A stretch of DNA of 51,090 nt from Fluviicola sp. (lineage in GTDB: Bacteria; Bacteroidota; Bacteroidia; Flavobacteriales_D; Crocinitomicaceae). The stretch is taken from contig JARWZO010000005.1 in NCBI GenBank assembly GCA_029866325.1, positions 279,049 through 330,138 of the forward strand, given 5' to 3'. Shown here piece by piece: positions 30,804 to 42,282 of the stretch. The notes beneath the pieces are model-generated. The model was not told where the DNA came from. It searched no databases and saw only the letters and a list, made by a program, of their open reading frames with translations. Numbering within the stretch: position 1 is the stretch's first letter; every line of letters starts with the position of its first letter. The translations under genes and the position numbers were made by a program.

Positions 30804-32102
30804 TCATTCATCCATTTCGGAATGCGTCTTCGTTTCGCGCATCAGTACATATACCAATAACGAAATCATTATGCATCCGGTGATATACCAATAAAACCAC
30901 GTTTCATGTCCACTGTCTTTGAGCCAAAGCGCAACATATTCGGCACTTCCGCCAAAAATAGCGACAGTAATAGCATAAGGAAAGCCAACACCCAGAGCAC
31001 GTATTTCGGTCGGAAATAATTCTGCTTTCACGACAGCGTTAATGCTGGTGTAACCACTTACGATAATCAGTGCGGCTAATAAAAGGAAAAAAGCCGTCCA
31101 AACAGAAGTGGTATGGCTGAGCGAGGTGAGCAAGGGAACAGTGAACAGCGTTCCTAAAATCCCAAAACCAATCAATAAGGGTTTTCTTCCGATCTTATCA
31201 GAAAGCGCTCCAAAAAAAGGTTGCAGACAAGCAAAAATCAGAAGGCTGAAAAAGGATATGAGTGTAGATGTTCCTTTCGATAAATGAACCGTATTCACCA
31301 AAAACTTCTGCATATAGGTGGTGTATGTGTAAAAGGCCAGCGTTCCACCTAATGTAAGCCCAATCACGATCAAAACGGCACGCGGATGTTTTAATAAGGC
31401 ACGAAGTGTTCCTTTTCGGGAAGCTTTTTCAGCTCTATGAGCATCAAATGCAGAGGTTTCTTCCATCGATTTACGCAAATACAACGCAACCAATGATAGC
31501 ATCGCTCCGAAAATAAACGGTAAGCGCCAACCCCACGATTCCAGATCGCTTTCACTGAGAAAACGCTGCAGCAACAGCTGAATTCCGAGGGCGATCAACT
31601 GACCACCGATGAGCGTTACGTATTGAAAACTGGCGTAAAATCCACGTCTGTTCGGCGTTGCCATTTCACTTAGATAGGTTGCCGAAACACCGTATTCACC
31701 TCCAACACTCAGACCCTGGATCATCCGCGCTATAAGCAAAATGATCGGAGCCGCAATTCCGATTGAGTGGTAAGTTGGCGTGATGGCAATGAGCATCGAT
31801 CCGAATGACATGACCAAAACCGATAAAGTCATAGCCCGTTTTCGCCCCAATTTATCAGCAATACTTCCAAAGAGCCAACCACCGATGGGACGCATTAGAA
31901 ATCCCACAGCAAAAATCCCGGCTGTATTCATTAACTGAGCTGTAGCATTACTTTCTGGAAAAAACGAATGCGAAAAATAGAGCGCAAATGCTGAATAAGC
32001 ATACCAATCATACCATTCCACCAAATTCCCGATTGAGCCGCTGATGATAGCTTTCAGTTGTTTTCCCGAGACGCGTTCTTTTTGTTGATTCATCGATTCC
32101 AA
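30804..32102 (-). CDS. MFS transporter, metabolite:H+ symporter (KgtP/ProP-like)
   Basis: The 432-aa product has about 12 membrane segments and the MHS-family hallmarks: NLVEWYDWYAYSAFALYF in helix 1, FLMRPIGGWLFGSIADKLGR between helices 2 and 3, and QGLSVGGEYGVSATYLSE in helix 5. This group imports compounds such as 2-oxoglutarate, shikimate, proline or betaine with protons across the inner membrane. The substrate cannot be told from sequence. Start could be the first ATG (32102) or the one three codons in (M-N-Q-Q-K). It converges with the AraC gene and may belong functionally to the aldehyde-reductase cluster, though it has its own upstream region. Confidence 0.9.
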   Translation of the reverse strand: MESMNQQKERVSGKQLKAIISGSIGNLVEWYDWYAYSAFALYFSHSFFPESNATAQLMNTAGIFAVGFLMRPIGGWLFGSIADKLGRKRAMTLSVLVMSFGSMLIAITPTYHSIGIAAPIILLIARMIQGLSVGGEYGVSATYLSEMATPNRRGFYASFQYVTLIGGQLIALGIQLLLQRFLSESDLESWGWRLPFIFGAMLSLVALYLRKSMEETSAFDAHRAEKASRKGTLRALLKHPRAVLIVIGLTLGGTLAFYTYTTYMQKFLVNTVHLSKGTSTLISFFSLLIFACLQPFFGALSDKIGRKPLLIGFGILGTLFTVPLLTSLSHTTSVWTAFFLLLAALIIVSGYTSINAVVKAELFPTEIRALGVGFPYAITVAIFGGSAEYVALWLKDSGHETWFYWYITGCIMISLLVYVLMRETKTHSEMDE

Positions 32103-32435
32103 AACTAACTTTTTTTACATGATGCTTGATGTTGAATTTTTGATGTTGGATGAGGTAGTTTGTAAAAAATCAAACTTTTCCAACCAATGAAAACTTGATT
32201 TACGAATCATTAGTCGCTTGATTATTCAACAATCGTGATTTCTAGTTCAAATGATCAACTGATTTTCAGGAACTGAAGCACGATTTTGGACTTCAAGCGT
32301 TCATCAAAAATTCAACATCAAACATCAAAAATCAGCTACACGTGATTAGTTAATTCTAGCACTTTCAAGTATATTTGCAGTCCTGTTTCAATCCATGGTA
32401 AACGAACAGGTGAACTTTAATATTTCAGGAAAAAC
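32103..32435. repeat. Intergenic region with long imperfect inverted repeat
   Basis: The arms at 32120-32145 and 32302-32327 are inverted copies of one another, 25 of 26 positions matching, with 19 uninterrupted pairs (32127-32145 with 32302-32320). They enclose about 156 bases with no open frame of note. The element lies between the divergent MFS and gcvP genes. It could be a MITE-like remnant or a dispersed repeat rich in GATGTTGA. The remaining sequence up to gcvP contains only the predicted -7 box. Confidence 0.6.
32370..32377 (+). promoter_or_regulatory. -7 box of gcvP
   Basis: TATATTTG matches TAnnTTTG and lies 58 bases before the gcvP ATG; no clear TTG at -33. I saw no glycine-riboswitch-like tandem structure in the short leader. 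Confidence 0.45.
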
Positions 32436-35276
<2,841 letters not shown>

Positions 35277-35294
35277 GGAATAAAAGAATAAATT

Positions 35295-35331
35295 GAAGAA
35301 ACCGTTCTGCGTTAGGTGGGGCGGTTTTTTT
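35295..35331 (+). terminator. Terminator after gcvP
   Basis: AAACCG pairs with CGGTTT across a 17-base loop, ending in seven T's. Almost the same sequence, beginning GAAGAAACCGTTCTGCGT, recurs at 40429. Confidence 0.7.
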
Positions 35332-35347
35332 GTGGAGTGAATTTGTG

Positions 35348-35355
35348 TATTTTTG
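35348..35355 (+). promoter_or_regulatory. -7 box of the DUF5122-type surface protein
   Basis: TATTTTTG matches TAnnTTTG, 19 bases before the ATG at 35375, supporting that start over upstream non-ATG starts. Confidence 0.55.
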
Positions 35356-35374
35356 TGGTTGTAAAACCTTATCA

Positions 35375-38302
35375 ATGATGAATCGCTTAATCGTTTTAAT
35401 TACAATTTGTTTTTTTAGTAATCAGTTTTCAGCTCAAACTGTAGAAAGTAACTGGTTACAACCAAATGGAGAAGTTAGAGCAATAATTAAGGATTCGGTA
35501 AATGATGTTGTGTATATTGGGGGAGACTTTAGTTTCGTTGGTGCTAACGAACCATTTGGCACCCAAATTAACGCATTAACTGCAGAAGTAAGTTTTCAGG
35601 TTGCAAATCCGAACGGTGCTGTTTTAACATCTGTGTCTGATGGTATAGGTGGTTGGTACATAGGTGGCTCATTTACCCAAGTTGGTGATAGCGCAAGAAA
35701 TAATGTAGCTCATATAAATCAATTTGGAGAAGTTACACCTTGGAATCCGAACCCGAATGGTGGCGTTAATTCTATTGTTGTTTATGGTTCAAAAGTGTTT
35801 TTAGGTGGTGATTTTACATCTGTTGGTCCAGTAGGAAGGCCATATTTTGCCGCTATTAATACTTCAAGTGGCTTGTTATTGCCTTGGGTTTTGGAATTGA
35901 ATTCTGCAGTTTCTGTAATGAAAGTAAAGGATAATTACCTTTATTTGGGAGGGTTGTTTACAAATATTGATGGACAATCGCGAAATTGTTTGGCACAAGT
36001 AGATCTTTTGATTGAGCAAGTTACTTCTTGGAACCCAGCTCCTAATTCCAATGTGAAAAGCCTTGAAGTTTCAGGAACGTCTGTATATGTGGGAGGCTAC
36101 TTTTCAACAATTGGAGGGCAAAGTAGAAGTAAAATTGCGTCAGTTGACCTTGTTACTGGAATAGCAACATCATGGAATCCGGTTTCAAATGGTGTGGTAG
36201 ATGTGATTTTAATTTCAGGAAACATTGCATATCTAGGGGGTAGTTTCACTAGTTTAGGAGGTCAATCACGGAATAATATTGCCGCAATTGATCTTGTTAC
36301 AGGTTTGGCGACATCTTGGAACCCAAGCGTAGTTAATACTGACGCATCTTGTTTTGTGAGCACACTTGGAATAATTGGACAAAGACTGTTTATAGGTGGT
36401 CAATTTGATTCTGTTGGAATGCAACAAAGGGTAAACTTGGCTGCAATCGACATCTCTTCTGGAAGTGTTGATATTTGGAAGCCTAATGCAAGCGATTATA
36501 TTAGGACATTAAGCATTTATAATTCGGAGATATATGTTGGCGGGGATTTCATTTCGATCAGCGGAGAATCAAGAAATAACTTAGCAGCGTTGGATCCGAT
36601 TTCAGGCCAACTAAGACCTTGGAATCCAAATGCAAACGGGCCAGTATCAACACTATTATTATCTGAGGATTTAATTTATATCGGAGGAGCCTTTACGACT
36701 ATTGGGGTTCAAAATCGAAATTGTTTAGCAGCCTTGGATACTATTTCGGGAAATGTGACCACATGGAATCCGAATGCAGATTCTGAAGTTAAAGCACTTT
36801 CTTTGAATAATAACAAACTATATGTAGGAGGTTACTTTTCTTACGTCGGAGGACAAAATCGCCAGTTTATTGCAGCATTAGATATCAATACAGGTGTAGC
36901 AACTTCTTGGAATCCTGTAATCAACAATGGGCTAATTGTGTCGTCAGTAGTTGCAACTGAAGAAGTGGTTTATATCGGCGGTGCTTTTTCTACCGTTGGC
37001 GGTTTAACGCGGAATAATATTGCGGCTTTGGATGGGGTAACCGGCGTGCCAACCTCATGGAATCCTAATTCTGTCGGAGAGGTTTTTTCTATGCTCGCTA
37101 TTGACTCAATTCTTTACGTTGGGGGTACCTTTTTTAGTGTCGGCGGGCAACCCTCTATTGGTGGATATCCGCGAAATAGGATTGCAGCCCTTCACTTAAG
37201 TACTGGCTTGGCAAATGAGTGGAATCCCAATCCCAATGGTTGGGTTAGGGCAATGGCTACAAGTGGAAATAATATATATGTTGTGGGTGATTTTTCTATG
37301 ATTAGTGGTGTGCAGAGGAGAAATGGTGCAGAAATAGACCGTATAACTGCTTCTATTGAGGATTGGAATCCACACACTAATGGCACTAATTTAACCATTG
37401 CATTGGATCAAACTAATATTTATTTAGGAGGAATATTTACTGAGGTAGAAGGAAATCAGCGATATAACTTTGCGGTATTTAATAAGAATTCTTTGTCATA
37501 TTCATTGGATGTCAATACGTTTGTAACACCTTCTCCTGTTGATTCTTGTGTAGGATTGGTAGCAGTAACAACTATTGGTAATCCGAATTTTGTTCTTGAC
37601 ATTGATAATAGTTCTGTTGTTCAAATATCTTCAGGCTACTCAATAGTCAATGATTTATGTGTTGGAGTTCATTCACTATTCATAATGGATGATAACAATG
37701 ATACTTTAACGACAATTTTCGTCATCCCTGTAGACTCCAACTACATCTTCAACAACCCTTTCATTGATTCTATTGCTGTTGACTCACTCGGAGCAACCAT
37801 CGAAGATTGCGACATTTACTACAACAGCATCGACACCGCTTTCATCGATTCAATCTTCGCAAACGGAAATACGGTAACCGTTATTTGGAATATTGTCGAC
37901 TCCAACGGCTCCAATTTTGATACCTCAAGCTATGTATTGAACAACGGAAATGGGGTTTATTACTTGCAATTAAGCGTTTTTTGCCCAACAAAAGCTCTGG
38001 GAGAATATTTTACTGTCACGGAAGCGGTTTATCTTGAAGGTGGTTATCTTTCGATTGAGGATCCAATACAATCGGAAAATCTCTTCGAACTCTTTCCCAA
38101 TCCCACCAACGATCTCGTAACCATACGTTTTGAATTTCCAAAAGCGGATTTGGTGATGTATGACGCTCAAGGAAAACACATTCAAACTCAAACAATCCTT
38201 TCCGGTGATTCCATTTCATTGGCACATCTTGAAACCGGTGTTTATTTCTTCGAACTCACAACCGAACAAGGAAAAACCGTGAAGCGGGTGGTGAAGCAGT
38301 AA
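35375..38302 (+). CDS. T9SS-sorted delta-60 (DUF5122) beta-propeller surface protein
   Basis: The 975-aa product has a signal peptide (ends N-Q-F-S-A-Q) and about a dozen repeats of roughly 50 residues with the pattern Y-V/I-G-G-x-F-x-x-I/V-G-G-Q-x-R-x-x-I-A-A-I/L-D...G-x-A-T-S-W-N-P. This is the delta-60/DUF5122 repeat, predicted to form beta-propellers. A shorter region (about residues 715-895) of different composition follows, then a T9SS type A sorting domain from about 900 (ELFPNPTNDLVTIRF to FELTTEQGKTVKRVVKQ). The protein should be secreted by the type IX system and displayed on the surface; binding target unknown. It opens a run of four T9SS cargo genes. Confidence 0.85.
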   Translation: MMNRLIVLITICFFSNQFSAQTVESNWLQPNGEVRAIIKDSVNDVVYIGGDFSFVGANEPFGTQINALTAEVSFQVANPNGAVLTSVSDGIGGWYIGGSFTQVGDSARNNVAHINQFGEVTPWNPNPNGGVNSIVVYGSKVFLGGDFTSVGPVGRPYFAAINTSSGLLLPWVLELNSAVSVMKVKDNYLYLGGLFTNIDGQSRNCLAQVDLLIEQVTSWNPAPNSNVKSLEVSGTSVYVGGYFSTIGGQSRSKIASVDLVTGIATSWNPVSNGVVDVILISGNIAYLGGSFTSLGGQSRNNIAAIDLVTGLATSWNPSVVNTDASCFVSTLGIIGQRLFIGGQFDSVGMQQRVNLAAIDISSGSVDIWKPNASDYIRTLSIYNSEIYVGGDFISISGESRNNLAALDPISGQLRPWNPNANGPVSTLLLSEDLIYIGGAFTTIGVQNRNCLAALDTISGNVTTWNPNADSEVKALSLNNNKLYVGGYFSYVGGQNRQFIAALDINTGVATSWNPVINNGLIVSSVVATEEVVYIGGAFSTVGGLTRNNIAALDGVTGVPTSWNPNSVGEVFSMLAIDSILYVGGTFFSVGGQPSIGGYPRNRIAALHLSTGLANEWNPNPNGWVRAMATSGNNIYVVGDFSMISGVQRRNGAEIDRITASIEDWNPHTNGTNLTIALDQTNIYLGGIFTEVEGNQRYNFAVFNKNSLSYSLDVNTFVTPSPVDSCVGLVAVTTIGNPNFVLDIDNSSVVQISSGYSIVNDLCVGVHSLFIMDDNNDTLTTIFVIPVDSNYIFNNPFIDSIAVDSLGATIEDCDIYYNSIDTAFIDSIFANGNTVTVIWNIVDSNGSNFDTSSYVLNNGNGVYYLQLSVFCPTKALGEYFTVTEAVYLEGGYLSIEDPIQSENLFELFPNPTNDLVTIRFEFPKADLVMYDAQGKHIQTQTILSGDSISLAHLETGVYFFELTTEQGKTVKRVVKQ

Positions 38303-38317
38303 TCGTTTAGGAACAAA

Positions 38318-38345
38318 GATCGTTCGAAACCCCGATCGGATTTTC
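38318..38345 (+). terminator. Weak hairpin terminator
   Basis: GATCG (38318-38322) pairs with CGATC (38333-38337) before GGATTTTC. The stem is short and the T run poor, so read-through into the next gene is possible. Confidence 0.35.
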
Positions 38346-38421
38346 GGTGGTGAAAATGAATTATTTTTTTAATCGCGTTAAGAAAGTAATTTTATACCAT
38401 CTACAAAAGTTAGATTCTACT

Positions 38422-40407
38422 ATGAAACGAATTTTTCAAGTTCTGTCGGGCATTATGCTCTCTTTTAGCGCGTTGGCACAATTCCAAGGAAACGCGCTCC
38501 AATTTGATGGTGCAAACGACAACGTATCGGCTACCTTACCAGCGTTGTTCAATAATTTGTCTACAACCGATTTTACCATGGAAGCGTGGGTTTATCCGCA
38601 GGGAGCGGTCTTTAGCCGAATCATTTACGCACAAGGTAGCACCACCAATTTTGCCACGATGAGCACCGGTGGCACAAACAATATTTATTTCTATGTGGTA
38701 GAAAATGGCACAAATTATAGTATCGCTACTTCTGTCAACCTGCCTTCCAATACCTGGACACATGTTACTGCCCGCTGGACTACTGCTACCAATTCTGCAG
38801 AAGTGTTTTACAATGGTGTGTTACAAGCAGGCATAAACGGTGGAAGTTCTTCTACCGGATCACTAAACAATCTGAGCATCGGTACAAGACCCGGCGGAGC
38901 ACAGTATTTCCCCGGAACGTTGGATGAGGTGAGAATTTGGAGCGAAGCCCGTTCGAACTGCGAAATACAAGCCAACTACAACCGATCAATGACCGGAACG
39001 GAACCCAACCTTGTGGTGAATTACAATTTTAATCAAGGTGTGGCTGCAGGCAACAATGCAGGAGTAAACACATTACCCGATCTTGTTGCCGGAAATAACG
39101 GTACATTGAACAACTTCACACTCAATGGAACAACTTCCAATTGGATTGCCTCTACAGCAACAATCAATGCTTCGAGTGAAGTGGCTGCTGTTACATCAAC
39201 TACCTCAATCAGTGCTTGTTCAAGTTATTTGTGGACTCCAACGAATCAAACCTACACTACCTCAGGACAATACATGGATACGCTCACTACGGTGGGAGGT
39301 TGCGATTCTATTGTTGTGCTTAATTTAACGATCAACCAACCGACTTCTTCAAGCATTTCAATAGCAACTTGTGATACATACATGTGGTCTGAAAACGGTA
39401 TGAATTACACCACATCAGGAACTTACTACGATACATTGGTCAATGCAATGGGTTGCGATTCCATCATCGCACTCAACCTCACCATCAATTTACCAACCAC
39501 TTCAAGTTTAACCGCAAGTGCTTGTGAAAGCTATTTGTGGGTAGAAAACGGAATGACCTATACTACTTCAGGTAGCTACAATGATACGATCCCGAATGCA
39601 GCAGGTTGTGATTCCATCATCACACTTAACCTTACGATCAATCAATCAACATCTTCGAATTTGACGGAAATTGCTTGCGGTAGTTATTCTTGGGCGCAGA
39701 ACGGAGTATCTTATATGGTATCAGGTAGTTACAACGATACCATTCCGAATGCAAATGGTTGCGACTCGATCATCACGCTCAATTTAACGGTGAATCCGAT
39801 TACGTCTTCAAGCGAAACAGTTAGCGCTTGCGATAGCTATACTTGGAACGCTAATGGAGTGACTTATACAACTTCCGGTCAACATTCTCATGCTTTCCTA
39901 AGTGTAGCGGGCTGTGATTCCATGGTTACACTCAACCTTACAGTTGTACCGACACCAACCGCCAATGCCACGGATGACGGTTTGGGAACGCTTACAGGAA
40001 GCGGTGGGAACACAGTTCAATGGATTAATTGTGGAACGAATACGGCCATTGCAGGCGCAACTTCTACCACCTTTTCGCCTATTGTTAACGGAAGCTACGC
40101 AATTGTGGTAGTAAACGGAAATTGTGACGATACATCCAATTGTGTGGTAGTAAACTATATCGGGTTGAATGAAAACCAAACAATCGATGCGGATATGTAC
40201 CCAAATCCAACCACAAGTGAAGTGACGATTATTTTTGAAGGGTTATCAGCTGTAATAAGCATTCGCGAAGCACACGGAAAAATAGTCCATACACAAAGTG
40301 TCCAAAGCGGTGAAGCAATTTCATTGGAAAAAATGCAATCCGGCGTTTATTTCTTTGAACTCACAACCGAACTAGGGAAAACGGTGAAACGGGTGGTGAA
40401 ACAGTAA
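38422..40407 (+). CDS. T9SS-sorted LamG protein with five CDSI repeats
   Basis: The 661-aa product has a signal peptide (ends F-S-A-L-A-Q), then a LamG/concanavalin-like domain (about 22-235) with ALQFDGANDNVS, DFTMEAWVYPQG, WTHVTARW and LDEVRIWSEARSNCEIQANY. Next are five tandem repeats of about 51 residues starting near 261, 312, 362, 413 and 465, each of the form A-C-x-S-Y-x-W...Y-x-x-S-G-x-Y-x-D-T-x-x-x-x-x-G-C-D-S-I-x-x-L-N-L-T-I. A T9SS type A sorting domain closes the protein (about 588-661, from MYPNPTTSEV). LamG domains often bind carbohydrate. The frame continues upstream to 38347, but the signal peptide fixes the start at 38422. Its repeats and tail are nearly the same as in the next gene. 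Confidence 0.87.
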   Translation: MKRIFQVLSGIMLSFSALAQFQGNALQFDGANDNVSATLPALFNNLSTTDFTMEAWVYPQGAVFSRIIYAQGSTTNFATMSTGGTNNIYFYVVENGTNYSIATSVNLPSNTWTHVTARWTTATNSAEVFYNGVLQAGINGGSSSTGSLNNLSIGTRPGGAQYFPGTLDEVRIWSEARSNCEIQANYNRSMTGTEPNLVVNYNFNQGVAAGNNAGVNTLPDLVAGNNGTLNNFTLNGTTSNWIASTATINASSEVAAVTSTTSISACSSYLWTPTNQTYTTSGQYMDTLTTVGGCDSIVVLNLTINQPTSSSISIATCDTYMWSENGMNYTTSGTYYDTLVNAMGCDSIIALNLTINLPTTSSLTASACESYLWVENGMTYTTSGSYNDTIPNAAGCDSIITLNLTINQSTSSNLTEIACGSYSWAQNGVSYMVSGSYNDTIPNANGCDSIITLNLTVNPITSSSETVSACDSYTWNANGVTYTTSGQHSHAFLSVAGCDSMVTLNLTVVPTPTANATDDGLGTLTGSGGNTVQWINCGTNTAIAGATSTTFSPIVNGSYAIVVVNGNCDDTSNCVVVNYIGLNENQTIDADMYPNPTTSEVTIIFEGLSAVISIREAHGKIVHTQSVQSGEAISLEKMQSGVYFFELTTELGKTVKRVVKQ

Positions 40408-40428
40408 AAATGGTTTAGGAATAGAAAT

Positions 40429-40466
40429 GAAGAAACCGTTCTGCGTAATGTGGAGCGGTTTTTTTT
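40429..40466 (+). terminator. Terminator after the LamG gene
   Basis: AAACCG pairs with CGGTTT and is followed by T's. It is a near copy of the terminator after gcvP. Confidence 0.7.
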
Positions 40467-40468
40467 CG

Positions 40469-40497
40469 TTGAGCAAGGTTGTAATTATTTACCTTTG
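40469..40497 (+). promoter_or_regulatory. Predicted promoter of the LTD-domain gene
   Basis: TTG (40469-40471) is followed after 18 bases by TACCTTTG (40490-40497), matching the Bacteroidota consensus. It lies directly behind the preceding terminator, so this gene has its own transcript. Confidence 0.6.
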
Positions 40498-40533
40498 TTC
40501 ATCACAAGCATCATGAAATTAACAGTCTTATTT

Positions 40534-42177
40534 ATGAAACAATTAATACTAATCTTTAGCAGCGTAATTTTTATAACGTTTACAAGTTCTGCTCAAGTTT
40601 GCAACCTGTTTTTTTCGGAGTACCTCGAGGGCGCTTCAAATAACAAAGCAATTGAGTTTTACAATCCGTTAAACGTAACCGTGAATCTTACCGATTACGC
40701 GTTATACCGTTACAATAATGGTTCTCCAACACCTACCGATTCACTATTCCCACAAGGAACACTTGCTCCGGGAGCTGTTTTCGTGGCTGGAAATCCGTCG
40801 GCTGTAGCAGGAATACTTGCCGTTTCGGATACCTTGCATACCATTACTTTCTTTAATGGAGACGATGCAATGGAGTTGCGTTACAGACCCACAAACACCA
40901 CACTTGATATCATCGGAATTATTGGCGTTGACCCGGGAGTAAACTGGGCTGTTGGATCTGGAGCAACCAGTGAATTTACGTTGGTGCGCATGTTTTCTCA
41001 CACAGATGGTGAACTGAATTGGGCAGTATCAGCCACCGAATGGGATGTATATCCTCAAAACACAACTACTTTTCTCGGCTCTCATTCAGGTGCTCCTTGC
41101 TGTTTAGCGAATAATTCCAGCCTTTCAGCAAGTGCTTGTTCAAGCTATACATGGGCTGAGAATGGAACGACTTATACAACATCGGGCGCTTACAACGATA
41201 CATTAACAAACGTAAGCGGTTGCGATTCTATCATTACGCTCAATCTTACAATTAATCTTCCCACATCATCTAATTTATCAGCAACTGCTTGTAACAGTTA
41301 TACGTGGGCAGAAAATGGAGTGACTTATTTCAGTGCAGGAAATTACAACGATACGCTCACTAATGTTGCAGGTTGTGATTCCATCATAACGCTCAACCTT
41401 ACGATCAATCAACCGACATCTTCGAGTTTGACGGAAATTGCTTGCGGTAGTTATTCCTGGGCGCAGAACGGAGTTTCCTATTTTGTTTCAGGAAGTTACA
41501 ACGATACCATTCCGAATGCAAATGGTTGCGACTCGATTATCACGCTCAATTTAACGGTCAATCCGATTACGTCTTCAAGCGAAACAGTTAGCGCCTGTGA
41601 TAGCTATACCTGGAGCGCCAATGGAGTGACTTATACAACTTCCGGTCAACATTCTCAACCTTTTCTCAGTGCAGCTGGATGTGATTCCATGGTTACAATC
41701 AATCTTACAATTATTCAAACACCAACCGCCAATGCCACGGATGACGGTTTGGGAACGCTAACAGGAAGCGGTGGAAGTCCGGTTCAATGGATCGATTGTG
41801 GAACGAATACAGCCATTGCCGGTGCAACTTCTAACACCTTTTCACCAACGGTTAACGGAAGCTACGCAATTGTGGTAGGAAACGGAAATGGTTGTTCCGA
41901 TACTTCAGCTTGTTTGATTGTTGATTACATTGGATTGTCTGAAAATGCCACCATCAATGCAGTTATTTACCCGAATCCAACGACAAACGAAGTAAAAATC
42001 AATTTTACTGAATCATCAGCAACGTTGATTATTCGTGATGCTCAAGGAAAAATTCTTCAAATACAAACGATTGAAAACAGTGCAGCCATTTCGCTCGTAA
42101 ATGTTCAAACGGGAATTTATTTCTTCGAACTCACAACCGAACAAGGAAAAGTCGTAAAACGAGTAGTGAAAAACTAA
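40534..42177 (+). CDS. T9SS-sorted lamin-tail (LTD) protein with four CDSI repeats
   Basis: The 547-aa product has a signal peptide (ends F-T-S-S-A-Q), then a lamin-tail-like domain (about 22-180): NLFFSEYLEGASNNKAIEFY, TLAPGAVFVAGNPSA, FFNGDDAMELRY. Four tandem repeats of about 51 residues follow (A-C-x-S-Y-x-W...G-C-D-S-I-I-T-L-N-L-T-I), then the same type of connector and T9SS sorting domain as in the preceding gene. LTD domains occur in many exported bacterial proteins and are thought to bind or anchor. An ATG at 40513 is an alternative start that lengthens the signal peptide by seven residues. The repeat part is almost identical at the DNA level to that of the upstream paralogue. Confidence 0.87.
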   Translation: MKQLILIFSSVIFITFTSSAQVCNLFFSEYLEGASNNKAIEFYNPLNVTVNLTDYALYRYNNGSPTPTDSLFPQGTLAPGAVFVAGNPSAVAGILAVSDTLHTITFFNGDDAMELRYRPTNTTLDIIGIIGVDPGVNWAVGSGATSEFTLVRMFSHTDGELNWAVSATEWDVYPQNTTTFLGSHSGAPCCLANNSSLSASACSSYTWAENGTTYTTSGAYNDTLTNVSGCDSIITLNLTINLPTSSNLSATACNSYTWAENGVTYFSAGNYNDTLTNVAGCDSIITLNLTINQPTSSSLTEIACGSYSWAQNGVSYFVSGSYNDTIPNANGCDSIITLNLTVNPITSSSETVSACDSYTWSANGVTYTTSGQHSQPFLSAAGCDSMVTINLTIIQTPTANATDDGLGTLTGSGGSPVQWIDCGTNTAIAGATSNTFSPTVNGSYAIVVGNGNGCSDTSACLIVDYIGLSENATINAVIYPNPTTNEVKINFTESSATLIIRDAQGKILQIQTIENSAAISLVNVQTGIYFFELTTEQGKVVKRVVKN

Positions 42178-42196
42178 CAATATTATCCATATTGAT

Positions 42197-42232
42197 TCCC
42201 CTTGTGATTTCGATTGCAAGGGGAGTTTTTTT
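42197..42232 (+). terminator. Terminator after the LTD gene
   Basis: TCCCCTTG (42197-42204) pairs exactly with CAAGGGGA (42217-42224), followed after one G by seven T's. Confidence 0.9.
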
Positions 42233-42282
42233 GAAAAAGCAACCATCTTAATTTTTGTACCGTCTCTAAGTCAAATTCAGAC

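Noticed and set aside
32378-32435. Glycine riboswitch before gcvP
   Set aside because: The leader after the -7 box is about 50 bases, too short for even one aptamer, and shows no suitable pairing.
39180-41700. Tandem repeats considered as a CRISPR array
   Set aside because: The 150-base periodicity lies in frame inside two coding genes and encodes the CDSI protein repeats.
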